Below, piece by piece: positions 1-8,000 of a DNA stretch of 19,358 bases. The stretch is taken from NCBI GenBank assembly GCA_017457555.1, contig JAFTHG010000106.1:1-19358 (forward strand). Reading direction: 5' to 3'. The position numbers and the translations under genes are program-made. This stretch comes from Kiritimatiellia bacterium. Lineage in GTDB: Bacteria; Verrucomicrobiota; Kiritimatiellia; RFP12; DVOR01. The notes under the pieces were generated by a model. The model made no database searches. It was given only the letters and a program-made list of their open reading frames with translations, and was not told where the DNA came from. The stretch's first letter is position 1, and every line of letters begins with the position of its first letter.

Positions 1-23
1 AAGTCTTGGCTTTCGTTTGGTAA
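1..23 (+). CDS. rpsH: 3' end of ribosomal protein S8 gene (partial)
   Basis: Only the last codons are present. Reading from base 3 gives V-L-A-F-V-W and a TAA stop at 21-23, which matches the usual C-terminal pattern of bacterial S8 (small-subunit protein, 16S rRNA binder). The L6 start follows at base 39, the standard S8-L6 order of the spc operon. The fragment is too short to identify alone; the call rests on its neighbour. It lies on the plus strand, opposite to every intact gene in the window. Confidence 0.6.
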
Positions 24-38
24 GGAGGAGCAAGGAAT

Positions 39-104
39 ATGTCAAGAATAGGAAGATTACCAGTTGAAATCCCAAATGGGGTTACAGTTACTGTTGACAG
101 CGAT
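39..104 (+). pseudogene. rplF: 5' fragment of ribosomal protein L6 gene, broken after about 22 codons
   Basis: The frame opens with MSRIGRLPVEIPNGVTVTV, the classic N-terminus of bacterial L6, a large-subunit protein that is normally about 175-185 residues. A strong Shine-Dalgarno (AAGGAGGAG, 22-30) sits 8 bases before the ATG. After residue 22 (…VDSD) the expected continuation, a V-x-V-x-G-P-K-G type segment, is absent. The frame runs on as unrelated residues to base 440 and passes antisense through tRNA-Ser, so it does not encode a working L6. L6 is essential or nearly so, hence a full copy must lie elsewhere. This is either a genuine rearrangement remnant or a join between two unrelated contigs near base 104. 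The bases from 105 to the tRNA terminator hold no gene I can support. Confidence 0.75.
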
Positions 105-251
105 ATATTCCTTATAATAACAAGCAATCACGCCCTCTGCAAGTCCGGAAGTGCAGAAAACGCAAAAAAGATTGAAAAATCGGGCTTTTTTCACCACATC
201 CCCACACTTCCATCATCGCAAAACGGCCGACCTGCGCCAAAAGAAAGCCAC

Positions 252-287
252 TGCAAAAAAACAAAAAATCCGCCGTTAAGCGGATTT
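252..287 (-). terminator. Rho-independent terminator of tRNA-Ser
   Basis: On the minus strand, downstream of the tRNA, a stem AATCCGC/GCGGATT (arms at 267-273 and 280-286) with a 6-base loop is followed by a long T-rich tract (TTTTTTGTTTTTTT). The position is right for ending the tRNA transcript. Confidence 0.85.
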
Positions 288-313
288 CTGACCGGAAACA
301 CCGGTGATAAAAC

Positions 314-405
<92 letters not shown>

Positions 406-436
406 AAAAGGGTACTCTCGCACCAAAAGTGAACGC

Positions 437-466
437 ATAATAGCAAACCACCCTACTCCCTGTCAA
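437..466 (-). promoter_or_regulatory. Sigma-70-type promoter for tRNA-Ser
   Basis: The minus strand has a perfect -35 TTGACA (461-466), an 18-base spacer and a -10 TATTAT (437-442). The -10 also has an upstream TGC, giving an extended -10 character. Predicted initiation is some 20-25 bases before the mature tRNA 5' end at 405. Confidence 0.85.
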
Positions 467-484
467 ACGCTATTTTCAAACACC

Positions 485-524
485 CCAAAAAATAAAAGCG
501 CCCGGCACCAAGCACGGACGCTTT
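485..524 (-). terminator. Rho-independent terminator of the small lipoprotein gene
   Basis: On the minus strand AAAGCGTCCG pairs with CGGGCGCTTT (arms at 515-524 and 495-504, with one T-G wobble) around a 10-base loop. A T-rich tail TATTTTTT follows. It lies about 90 bases downstream of the lipoprotein stop and just upstream of the tRNA promoter, insulating the two units. Confidence 0.8.
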
Positions 525-611
525 ACAAGCACGGTTCAGAAGCAAATCTTAAGAAGTCATCTCTCCAATGACACCATTCCGCTCTACTTCCAAACCGACC
601 ATCGCGCGATC

Positions 612-1136
612 TTATTCTGCCGAAGAAGAATAGTCCTTCAGCGTTTCCCACGGCTTCAAACGAAGAATGCCCTTCGTCTTATCAATGAGAATCGGCTGAT
701 CTTCCTGGAGCTTCAGACCTGTCACATTAGCAGGATAGCCCACCACTTCGCAATCCACCGTAGAGAAGATATAGAAGTAGTTCGTAACCTTATACTTGTA
801 GGCGACGCCTAAGAGCGCATCAGCCTTAGTCTTTTCGCACGCTTCATACGTTGCGGCGGACTTTGCCTTCTGGACGGCGCGATCGGTCGGGAAGAATGCA
901 GGGAAACCCGGCACTTCAGCATACTTCGCATCACCCGAAACAAAGAGGCTGAACCACACCTGTGCACTGCCATGAGCAGTCGTACGTTCATTTGAAATCT
1001 TCCATTCCGTGCGATAATTCGGGGCATGCCCGGCAGACGGCGAGGCCAAAGCCTGCGTATCGCGCTCGGTATGATAAGAGACGCAGCCAGTTAAAACAGC
1101 CAGTACAAGACCAGCCAAAACCATCACTTTTTTCAT
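612..1136 (-). CDS. Small hypothetical lipoprotein (174 aa)
   Basis: The 174-residue product begins MKKVMVLAGLVLAVLTGC. This is a short basic n-region, a hydrophobic core and a lipobox L-T-G-C with Cys18 as the predicted lipidation site, so it should be an exported lipoprotein. The residue after Cys is Val, not Asp; under the E. coli Lol rule that favours the outer membrane, but the rule may not hold in this lineage. The start is supported by AAAAGGAG at 1143-1150. The mature part has no domain I can name with confidence. The second half contains a T-K-A-D-A-L-L-G-V-x-Y segment followed by N-Y-F-Y-I-F and G-Y-P-A-N-V-T-G-L, a style seen in small periplasmic lipoproteins of unknown function. 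The gene appears monocistronic, with a terminator at 485-524 and a long repeat-bearing intergenic region upstream. Function unknown. Confidence 0.85.
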   Translation of the reverse strand: MKKVMVLAGLVLAVLTGCVSYHTERDTQALASPSAGHAPNYRTEWKISNERTTAHGSAQVWFSLFVSGDAKYAEVPGFPAFFPTDRAVQKAKSAATYEACEKTKADALLGVAYKYKVTNYFYIFSTVDCEVVGYPANVTGLKLQEDQPILIDKTKGILRLKPWETLKDYSSSAE

Positions 1137-1261
1137 TTTCTACTCCTTTTGTTGACTAAGCCAAACTCACCTTCCGCAAATACACATCCACGGTTCGGCA
1201 AGCATGACTACAGACTACACCTTTCCCTCACTTTTGTCAAATCAAAGCTTACACAACCACG

Positions 1262-1451
1262 CGCAGCTCATTCACACCTCACCGCACCCCCACTTCTCCG
1301 TGCCATTTGGCAGAGCACATTTGCAGAGAGCCGCAGATTGGCTGTGCCCCTCTCACTCCTCCTCGTTTATCACCGCACCCATCCTCCGCGCACACGCAGC
1401 TCATTCACCAGCACTGCTCCCTGTTCCTCCGCGCTTGCGCGGTTCATTCAC
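1262..1451. repeat. Decayed direct repeats (CGCAGCTCATTCAC)
   Basis: CGCAGCTCATTCAC occurs perfectly at 1262-1275 and 1395-1408, with a 12/14 match at 1438-1451. The offsets of 133 and 43 bases fit multiples of about 44, so this may be a decayed 44-bp tandem array. CACCGCACCC also recurs (near 1280 and 1371). A small perfect palindrome CCGCGCTTGCGCGG lies at 1429-1442. Confidence 0.5.
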
Positions 1452-1553
1452 CCGCAGGGTGTCCTTTACGCTTCCATCGCTCGCCTATCGAGATGATAGC
1501 ACAGGTGTGGCGTTCTGGCAAATCGCGTGAGCGGTAGTGCGGAAAGTTATCAA

Positions 1554-1687
1554 CATTTTTAAGGCGAGAAACCGGCATTTTTAAGCCAAATTATCAGCGA
1601 AAATGCCACTCAATTTCAGCGAAACTAAAGGGCAATTTCGCTGAAATTGCACCCTGTCTTTCAGCGAAATTAGACTTATTAACAGGT
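1554..1687. repeat. Phased array of TTTC-NNN-GAAA motifs, copy A
   Basis: The near-palindrome TTTCAGCGAAA occurs at 1592-1602 (first T changed to TA), 1614-1624, 1636-1646 (inverted, TTTCGCTGAAA) and 1659-1669, so start-to-start spacing is 22, 22 and 23 bases. The third lies inside a perfect 19-bp palindrome, GCAATTTC-GCT-GAAATTGC (1632-1650). Just before, CATTTTTAAGGC and CATTTTTAAGCC (1554, 1576) are also 22 apart. The array ends in TTATTAACAGGT (1676-1687). A closely similar array lies at 18621-18732. Spacing of two helical turns suggests several protein sites on one face of the DNA (inference). Confidence 0.75.
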
Positions 1688-2035
1688 CAAATCGGGTTGA
1701 TAAGTCGGGCAGATTACACCGAAGAAGCCGCTGTAGACGCCTTCATTTGAGGTGATTTTCAGCATAAGTCCCTGCGCTTCAAAGACTTACAGCAAAAAGC
1801 GCATCTCTTCAAAAAGAGCTCTTTTCAGGTCAAAACGCGCCAAAAGCGCCTCCAAACCCACGCCATCAAAAAAAGTTTTCAACAAGCCCAAAACCGACAC
1901 CCAAAAGCAAAAAACCGCCAAACCTGCGTCAAGTCAGTAGCAACGCCACCGTGGTGCGTGCACTCGCACGGCCCACTTTAAGGGGCACATCACACGTTGC
2001 AAATGGCACCGGCCCTGAAGGAGCGGCAGATACCC

Positions 2036-2139
2036 TTTCATCCCTTTTATCCCTGTCATCCCTAAAATCTCTACCCATCGCTGAAACGTCTCGCACGAAG
2101 CCTCTCCTCATAAAACCCAAAGGGATAAAAGAGATGAAA
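2036..2139. repeat. Long imperfect inverted repeat with 18-bp arms
   Basis: Left arm TTTCATCCCTTTTATCCC (2036-2053) and right arm GGGATAAAAGAGATGAAA (2122-2139) are complementary at 17 of 18 positions, with 68 bases between. The arms are built from the simple ATCCCT/AGGGAT word, which recurs once more inside the left side. A partial TTTCGCTGAAA-like site (9/11) lies in the loop at 2076-2086. The role is unknown: it could form a structured RNA or be a low-complexity by-product. Confidence 0.55.
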
Positions 2140-2203
2140 ACGATAAAAGGAAGCACGTGACACTCCCTTTAGGTCTTCTAAGCGTAATAGGCCCTCCAGC
2201 ACA

Positions 2204-2249
2204 CAAAAAAAATGCCGTCAGGCTGTCTCGGACAGCGTGTGCAGCATTT
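2204..2249 (-). terminator. Rho-independent terminator of the ldt-punA unit
   Basis: On the minus strand, downstream of the phosphorylase stop, an outer stem AAATGC/GCATTT and an inner stem CTGTC/GACAG with a 3-base loop form an elongated hairpin. The 3' arm runs directly into a run of T. Confidence 0.8.
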
Positions 2250-2307
2250 CTTTTGCGTCTTTGCGGTAAAAAGTGTCTTATTCGGATTGTAAGGTATGCG
2301 CTTGGTG

Positions 2308-3108
2308 TCAGGGGCAGTCGGCTACAAAGGCGCGCAGGAGTGCGGCCATGCGCGGTTTGGCGGATTCGGTTTCGGCCAGCACTTCTTCGTGTACGAGGGT
2401 GGAGGCGTGCAGTCCGGCGGCCATATTGGTGATACAGCTCAGGGCTGCCACGCGAATGCCGCCTGCATGTGCCATAATCGCTTCCGGGACGGTGCTCATC
2501 CCCACGGCGTCTGCGCCGAGAATGCGGTAGGCTCTGATTTCGGCCGGGGTTTCATAGGAGGGACCCGGCGCAAAGACGTAGATGCCCTGGCGGATGGTGT
2601 CGCCTCCATGGCGCAGCAAGATTTGCGAGAGTTCCGGGTCGTAGACGTGGGTCATATCGGGGAATCGGGTGCACCACTCGGCATCATGCGGTCCACGCAA
2701 GGGATTAATGCCTGTCAGATTGAGGTGGTCGGTCAGCACCATCAGGTCTCCGGCGCGGAAGGAAGCATTGATGCCACCAGCGGCATTGGTAATGAGAAGG
2801 GTCTGAATGCCCAACGCTTTGATGAGGCGGATGGGATAGATAATCTGCTCCAGTGAACAGCCTTCGTAGTAGTGACGGCGGCCACTGAATACCAGAACGC
2901 GCCGCCCTGCCAGCGTCATCAGCAGCAGTTCGCTCCGATGCCCCACCACAGATGCCGCACCAAAGGCGGGCAAATCGGCATAAGGGACCACGGCATGCAC
3001 GGCTTCTGGTTCAAGGACTTCGCCCCACCCCGATCCCAAAATCAGCGCACAGTCAATGGGGTATTCACGAAAAGCCGCAGGAAGAAAGGCGACATCTACT
3101 GTTGCCAT
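2308..3108 (-). CDS. punA: Purine nucleoside phosphorylase, trimeric 6-oxopurine type
   Basis: The 266-residue product is full length for the trimeric PNP family, which cleaves (deoxy)inosine and (deoxy)guanosine with phosphate to the free base and (deoxy)ribose-1-phosphate in cytosolic purine salvage. Visible family motifs are G-S-G-W-G (25-29, phosphate loop), G-H-R (57-59), G-R-R-H-Y-Y-E-G (76-83), N-A-A-G-G (108-112), P-G-P-S-Y-E-T-P-A-E (181-190, base-binding Glu186), G-M-S-T-V-P-E (203-209), T-N (Asn228, the residue that selects 6-oxopurines in the mammalian enzyme) and H-E-E (His240, ribose side). The start has AAAGGAAA about 8 bases upstream. It begins 27 bases after the L,D-transpeptidase stop on the same strand, so the two are probably co-transcribed, although their roles (salvage and wall cross-linking) are not obviously linked. 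Close alternatives such as MTAP or xanthosine phosphorylase are less likely given the Asn-type base site. Confidence 0.95.
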   Translation of the reverse strand: MATVDVAFLPAAFREYPIDCALILGSGWGEVLEPEAVHAVVPYADLPAFGAASVVGHRSELLLMTLAGRRVLVFSGRRHYYEGCSLEQIIYPIRLIKALGIQTLLITNAAGGINASFRAGDLMVLTDHLNLTGINPLRGPHDAEWCTRFPDMTHVYDPELSQILLRHGGDTIRQGIYVFAPGPSYETPAEIRAYRILGADAVGMSTVPEAIMAHAGGIRVAALSCITNMAAGLHASTLVHEEVLAETESAKPRMAALLRAFVADCP

Positions 3109-3135
3109 CGCGCGTTTCCTTTGTTGTTAAGGGGA

Positions 3136-4587
3136 TTATTCTTCAGATTCCAGAGTGGTTTCGTCCGTCTTGGAGGGCGCAACCGAGGGCACCTCTGCAA
3201 GCGATTCGATCACTTCCACCGGCACACCGGGTGCCACCAACTCAAAGAGTTTTTCCGCATTCCAGTTGGTCAAACGGAAACAGCCGCGGGATTCTGGGCG
3301 ACCTACGCTGTTAGGCTTCGGCGTACCGTGGATACCATAGCCCGAGAGCGTGAGACCAATCCAACGGCTCCCCACAGGATTACGCGGACCCGGCGGCACC
3401 ACCATCTTACCCACGCTTGGATCCTGACCGTAGTTGGTGGGATCGTAGGTGTAATTCGGCGCAGGGGCCATATTTTTGACGTGCAATACACCTGCTTCCG
3501 GCAGGTGAGCGCGTTTACGTGCGATGGAACATGGGAAGCGTAAGCGCATGACACCCTCGGCATCGTAGCCGGCCAAGACACATTCCTTTAACGCCACCAC
3601 AAGGCGAGCCGGTTTTTCAAGCGCAGCCTGACGTACATTGGGCACGGTCAACGTTGTACCAACCGCCAAATCCTCCGGCCAGTTGATGATTGCAGGATTC
3701 AGACGTCGCAAGGTGCGTTCAGAGGTGTGGAAACGTTCTGCAATGCAAGCGCCCAGCGATTCATAGCCCAACAATTTCATTTTCGCGCGGTCAGCCCAAG
3801 TGGCCGGGAGCGGACCTGTGACCAAAGCCTGATCCTCTGCCGTAATGGTATAGCGGATTAACGCCTCCGGCATCGTAGCAATATCCACATAAAGCGGCAC
3901 ATCCACCCATGCGGTTTGACGGCGACCCTGCGACCGTTGCCACGCACGCATCGCATCCAGTGAGCCATCACCCCACACACCATCAATGACACCGCAAGAG
4001 AAATTATAGCGATCCAGGAAGATTTGCAACATTAACACTTCGCGATCATACGCCTTTGGCGGACGCAAAGCATGGGGACAATTCGGCTCCACATCTACCA
4101 TCGGAGCAACAATCACCTCCTCATGCGTGAGCATTTCGGTTTCAGGCACAGCAGGAGTTGACGGCTCGGGGATGGAAGCTGGCGAAGTTGGCGCAGCAAT
4201 GGGCGGATTGGGGGCTTCGGTTGGAGCAGAAGAGAGTGCCGCAGATGACGGCTTTACAGGAGAAACAGGCTTAAGAGAAGGATTTGTTTTTACGGAAGGT
4301 GCTGGTTTAGCCGGAAGCATCTCGGCTGGTTGAGCAGGAGGAAGAGGCTGTGGCGTGGCACTATCACGCTTCGCAAGTGGCGGCGTATCGTCCGCCGTTT
4401 CAGGCACATCCTCAATTACAATTTTAAATGGGAGTTCTTCATCTTCAAGAGGTTCGGGCGCAGGAAGTGGCGTTACCGGGGTCGCAAGCGGAGGATTCGC
4501 TGTCGGAGATCGTTCAGGGGGAGCCTCATCTGCAAGAGCAGGAATGGTAAAGGTGGCTAAAGCAATAAGCAAAAATATACATTTCAT
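3136..4587 (-). CDS. Secreted L,D-transpeptidase (YkuD) with peptidoglycan-binding region
   Basis: The 483-residue product would catalyse L,D-cross-linking (or lipoprotein attachment) of peptidoglycan in the periplasm. In order it has a signal peptide (1-19, cleavage after A-L-A), a Pro/Ala/Ser-rich linker (about 20-165), a peptidoglycan-binding type 1-like helical repeat (about 183-225: L-Q-I-F-L-D … G-V-I-D-G-V-W-G), a LysM-like stretch (about 270-316, ending T-T-L-T-V-P-N) and a YkuD catalytic domain (about 327-461). The catalytic signature HGTPKPNSVGRPESRGC is intact, with His420 and nucleophile Cys436. The start is backed by AAGGAG at 4599-4604. An extended -10 promoter lies just upstream and punA follows 27 bases after the stop. 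The long Pro-rich linker is probably a flexible spacer between membrane or wall and the catalytic domain. The family is certain; the precise reaction (4-3 vs 3-3 links) cannot be read from sequence. Confidence 0.95.
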   Translation of the reverse strand: MKCIFLLIALATFTIPALADEAPPERSPTANPPLATPVTPLPAPEPLEDEELPFKIVIEDVPETADDTPPLAKRDSATPQPLPPAQPAEMLPAKPAPSVKTNPSLKPVSPVKPSSAALSSAPTEAPNPPIAAPTSPASIPEPSTPAVPETEMLTHEEVIVAPMVDVEPNCPHALRPPKAYDREVLMLQIFLDRYNFSCGVIDGVWGDGSLDAMRAWQRSQGRRQTAWVDVPLYVDIATMPEALIRYTITAEDQALVTGPLPATWADRAKMKLLGYESLGACIAERFHTSERTLRRLNPAIINWPEDLAVGTTLTVPNVRQAALEKPARLVVALKECVLAGYDAEGVMRLRFPCSIARKRAHLPEAGVLHVKNMAPAPNYTYDPTNYGQDPSVGKMVVPPGPRNPVGSRWIGLTLSGYGIHGTPKPNSVGRPESRGCFRLTNWNAEKLFELVAPGVPVEVIESLAEVPSVAPSKTDETTLESEE

Positions 4588-4612
4588 AGGCTTTAAAACT
4601 CCTTATTGCGAT

Positions 4613-4621
4613 ATTGTAGCA
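4613..4621 (-). promoter_or_regulatory. Extended -10 promoter for the ldt-punA unit
   Basis: The minus strand reads TGCTACAAT: a -10 hexamer TACAAT (4613-4618) with the TGn extension. No good -35 is visible at 16-18 bases, as is typical when an extended -10 is used. Predicted initiation is near 4606, just before the Shine-Dalgarno, giving a short leader. Confidence 0.5.
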
Positions 4622-4820
4622 CACTCACACCCATTCTGCGCGTCCATCCACGCATACACCGGATTGGGACGAGGCTTCAAACGCAAGTTTGTCTGAACAA
4701 CTGAAAAAAGCAACACTTTACAAACACAAACTGCAGATGACGTTTCGCTGAGCGCCAAAATAATAACACGGCACACTACAAACACAGAAACACCGACTGC
4801 ACATAACATTTCTCTTAACG

Positions 4821-4906
4821 GCAAACAAACAAATCGTTATTCCTCAGGCAATGTTTCAATGGACGGATAGAACGTTTGCCTGAACACAAACAAACAAAGC
4901 AGCACG
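4821..4906. repeat. Duplicated intergenic repeat, copy 1
   Basis: The first 64 bases (4821-4884) match 4952-5015 at 63 positions, and similarity continues more weakly to about 4906. A perfect inverted repeat, TCAGGCAA (4844-4851) and TTGCCTGA (4876-4883), flanks a 24-base loop. The right part (AAAGCAGCAC…) looks like a decayed version of the terminator arm in copy 2. A weaker third match (TTTGTCTGAAC… AAAGCAACAC) lies near 4688-4715. No gene is visible in 4622-5019. Confidence 0.8.
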
Positions 4907-4951
4907 CTGGCAGAATATCAACCTCTGTGCTATCCATTGTTTATCTAAACA

Positions 4952-5036
4952 GCAAACAAACAAATCGTTATTCCTCTGGCAATGTTTCAATGGACGGATA
5001 GAACGTTTGCCTGAATACTAAAAACAAAGCGGCACA
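4952..5036. repeat. Duplicated intergenic repeat, copy 2, overlapping the giant-gene terminator
   Basis: Near-identical to copy 1 with a 131-base offset. The one mismatch in the first 64 bases falls in the inverted-repeat arm, so the stem here is 7/8 (TCTGGCAA against TTGCCTGA). The right end forms one arm of the functional-looking terminator of the giant gene. On the minus strand both copies can be read as VFRQTFYPSIETLPEE then stop, and their difference would be synonymous, but no start or upstream frame supports a gene. Confidence 0.8.
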
Positions 5037-5058
5037 CCGTTTTGGGTGTGCCGCTTGT
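5020..5058 (-). terminator. Rho-independent terminator of the giant surface-protein unit
   Basis: On the minus strand ACAAGCGGCACACC pairs almost perfectly with GGTGTGCCGCTTTGT around a short loop. A T-rich tail (TTTGTTTTT) follows. It begins 22 bases past the stop codon at 5080. The plus-strand arm is the end of repeat copy 2. Confidence 0.9.
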
Positions 5059-5079
5059 GTTGACGAGCAGGAGTTCTGC

Positions 5080-8000
5080 TTATTCGAGGGTCGTTGCCAG
5101 AGGTGCGGCCGAGAGGATGACCTTGAAGAAGGTGGCCTGTTCGGTCGTACCATCAGCCTTGGTGATCACCGTGCTGGAAGCCGGGATTTCAACGGCCGGA
5201 GTCTGCGTGCCGGAAACCTTCACTTCTGCAAGCTTCGTCCAAGTACCGCCGAGTGTTGCGGTGCCGTAGACAGCGTATGTTGCAGCAGTGTTGTTACCTT
5301 CTGCGAAGACTGCGGTGAGGTCATAGACCGAACCATCCGTGCCGACTGCGGAATCCACCGTCCATGCGAGCGTCACCGCGTCACCGCTGTAGGTGATCGT
5401 GCTGACGGTCAAGCCATAGCTGGTGATACCCTGCTGAATGAGTTCCAGTGCCGTTTCATTGCCGAGGAGATCCAACAATTCCTTCGCGGCAGCCATATCT
5501 TCCACGCCTTCGATCTTCACCGCGCCATTGGCATCAGGCGTACCTTCCACGTTCAAGCCGTAGAGCTGTGCACCATAAGCCGTGAGGGCGAGCTGACCAT
5601 TGGCATTCGTCGTCCAAATGGCGGAGGAAGCCGTCAAGTTAGTGTACGAACCCGTGAAGACATTGCACCAGCCACTGTTTTCAGTACCATCATCGAAGAA
5701 GGAACCGGTGTTCTGCTGGCCATTCTGGAGCCATTCCCAAGCATCAGAGAGCTTATCATTATCGGTATCCACATCCTGGATGTAGAATTCAACCTGATAA
5801 GTCATACCGCTGCTCTGCGGGGTGACTGCGAGCGGATCGAAGTAGAAGCCGCCGACAGCGTCCAGACCCTGAGCTGCATAGCCCCACGGTTCCCACGTAT
5901 CGCGCTTGCCGTTACCATTGAGGTCGAAGTAAGCCATCAGATAGACCGGCTTGCTTGTGGCAAGACCGCGCAATTCCACATCGAAGCGAGTCGAGAAGAA
6001 TTCGCCATCTTCCTTATCCTTGACCATCTTGACGCAACGGTTGAGAGCGGCGACGGTGGCATTGTCTGCATCGTAGACCAGCTTATCAGTGGTCGAAGCA
6101 ACAGGGTTGCCATTGAAGGAACCGGAGTAGTGAGCTTCCACAACCAGATTCTGGTAATCGAAGTCTTCTGCGGTCTTCAAGACGCCATTGTAGCGTACTT
6201 GCGCACGGACATAGTAGGAATCCTGTGCATTGAAAGTGGTATCCTGAACGGCACCTTCAATTTCAGCGAGGGCAGCGTCACCGGAAGCATTCAACTGGAG
6301 GTTGAAGTTACCCGTGAGCGTGGTTGCAGAGCCACTGTACGGCTGGAGCTTCAAGGTATAGGTGTAAGCACCGTCACCAAAGACCGTATCGCGGGCAGCA
6401 TTCAATTCGCCCACGCCGCGCGGCAGCTTGTAGCTGTAGACAAACTGTTCCACAGCGCCCGTACCGGAAGCGGTTGCAGTCGGGGTGACCCCACGGATGT
6501 CATCATCAGAGAAGACAACCTTGTTCACCGGATTGCCTGCGCCATCAGCCGTCTTGGTGATGGTGAGGCCGAATGCCGGCACCTGAACGTTGCACTTCCA
6601 TTCAAAGGTGATATCTGTGTTGTGCAAATAAGCACCACCGGCAGGAGCTACGAGAGCCGTGCTGGCCGCATCGAGCGAACCAAATACGTTGGTCACCACA
6701 GCGATATTGTAGTAGAGCCACGTTTCGTGGTTGCCCAACTGCGTTTCCGGCAACAGGTAAACCTTGTAGGAAGCGGCCACCTGATTTTCAGCCTGCGAAC
6801 GCGGCAAGCCGGTCTTCGTCTCAGCATTACCGAAGATTTCGTCTTCCGAGAGGTAAGGCTTGTTCACATTGAACTGCTTGCGGTAAACTTCCACACCCGG
6901 ATCTTCCTTCGTCGTGGTCTGACCGATATTTTCATATGCGGTGAGCAAGAGCCAGTAATTCTGCTCGCTGGCGAAGTAAGACGGATTGAGCGGCTTCTGC
7001 GTGCTGGGGTTGATAATCGAGGAAAGATCACCGGAGATTTCCGTATTGGTGTCATTTTCCGTCATCAACACACCGAGAATCGAAGCCACATCCAAGCGGA
7101 CTGCGCCGGGAGGTGCCTGTTCCGAGAGTGCCACGTGCAACACTTCATTGATGCGGTCGAAGCCCACATCCACATCGTGCTGGTCGGGAATACCGGCAGG
7201 TTCGCCTTCATCCCACTTACCATCAGCGTCAAGGTCAGCGAAGACGAAGAAGTTATTCAGACCTTCCTTCATGTAACCCGAATCCGGATTCACGAGCGTG
7301 AAGGTGTTGGACTTGCCAGCCACCACGCCGTACTTGTAGGAAGCCACACCCACGAATTCGGTACGATTGTACATCGTGAGGTTACCTTCGTCATCCAGCG
7401 TATAACCACGGTCAGACCAGATTTCTTCATCGCTGAAGTCAATGAAGTATTCGCCGGTGCTGTAGTTGATAGTACCGGCCTTACGGCGGTCATAACCATT
7501 CGCAACGGTCTTACCTTCTTCATCGGTCCAATAGACCGGTTCCAGACTGTAGAGGTCTGCCACATTGTTATTCGTGGTTGTGTCACTCAAGATGTTGAAG
7601 TAGAGGTAATCCTTGTCCTTTTCTTCATCATCATAAGGAGAATCCACAGCCATGCGCGTGAACTTGATCTTCAACGAACCGGGAGCGATGTTACCAATGT
7701 GGAGATAGCCCGACATTGTGCCACGCTTCCAGGCACCGATTTCGTGTTCAACCGTTTCCTGCTCTTCGTTTTCACCCAGTGCGAGCGGCAACTTGAAGGT
7801 TGCGTCAGGAGCAGAGTTGTTGTTCTTGGCGGTGTACGTGTGCACCACGATCTTTGCATTGGCGGTAGCGTTGGTGTACACATTCTGGTCACCGAAGTAG
7901 TCCACCGTGATCTGCAATGCAGGCTTCGGCATTTCAAGCGTAATCTTGCCCGTCTGCGAGATGCTGGTTGCAGCATTCGGGTTGGTCGAGTGATAACCGG

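Larger units (their letters stand above)
1151..2203. other. Long non-coding region with repeats, A/C-rich on the plus strand
   Basis: I see no convincing gene here. Short open frames are present but lack ribosome-binding sites and recognisable sequence. The 1752-1940 plus frame is Lys/Ser-rich only because the DNA is A/C-rich. The region contains decayed CGCAGCTCATTCAC-type repeats (1262-1451), a phased array of TTTC-NNN-GAAA motifs (1554-1687), an A/C-rich stretch (about 1780-1930) and a long inverted repeat (2036-2139). The small lipoprotein's promoter must lie at its left end, but no clear -35/-10 pair is visible. Confidence 0.6.

Noticed and set aside
92..116. TTGACA…TATAAT promoter-like pair across the L6 breakpoint
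   Set aside because: The spacer is only 13 bases, too short for a sigma-70 promoter; the TTGACA is inside the L6 codons.
1548..1556. TTATCAACA as a DnaA box and the array as a replication origin
   Set aside because: Only one 8/9 match, no cluster of boxes and no dnaA/dnaN nearby; insufficient evidence.
1752..1940. Lys/Ser-rich 62-codon frame resembling a small basic DNA-binding protein
   Set aside because: It begins with GTG without a usable ribosome-binding site, and its Lys richness follows from the A/C-rich DNA.
1929..2156. Minus-strand 75-codon frame with RDFRDDRDKRD-like repeats
   Set aside because: The pattern comes from a simple AGGGAT-type DNA repeat that also forms the inverted repeat; no ribosome-binding site.
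2296..2856. Plus-strand frame of 186 codons opposite the phosphorylase
   Set aside because: It overlaps a gene with every expected PNP motif; it has no recognisable sequence of its own.
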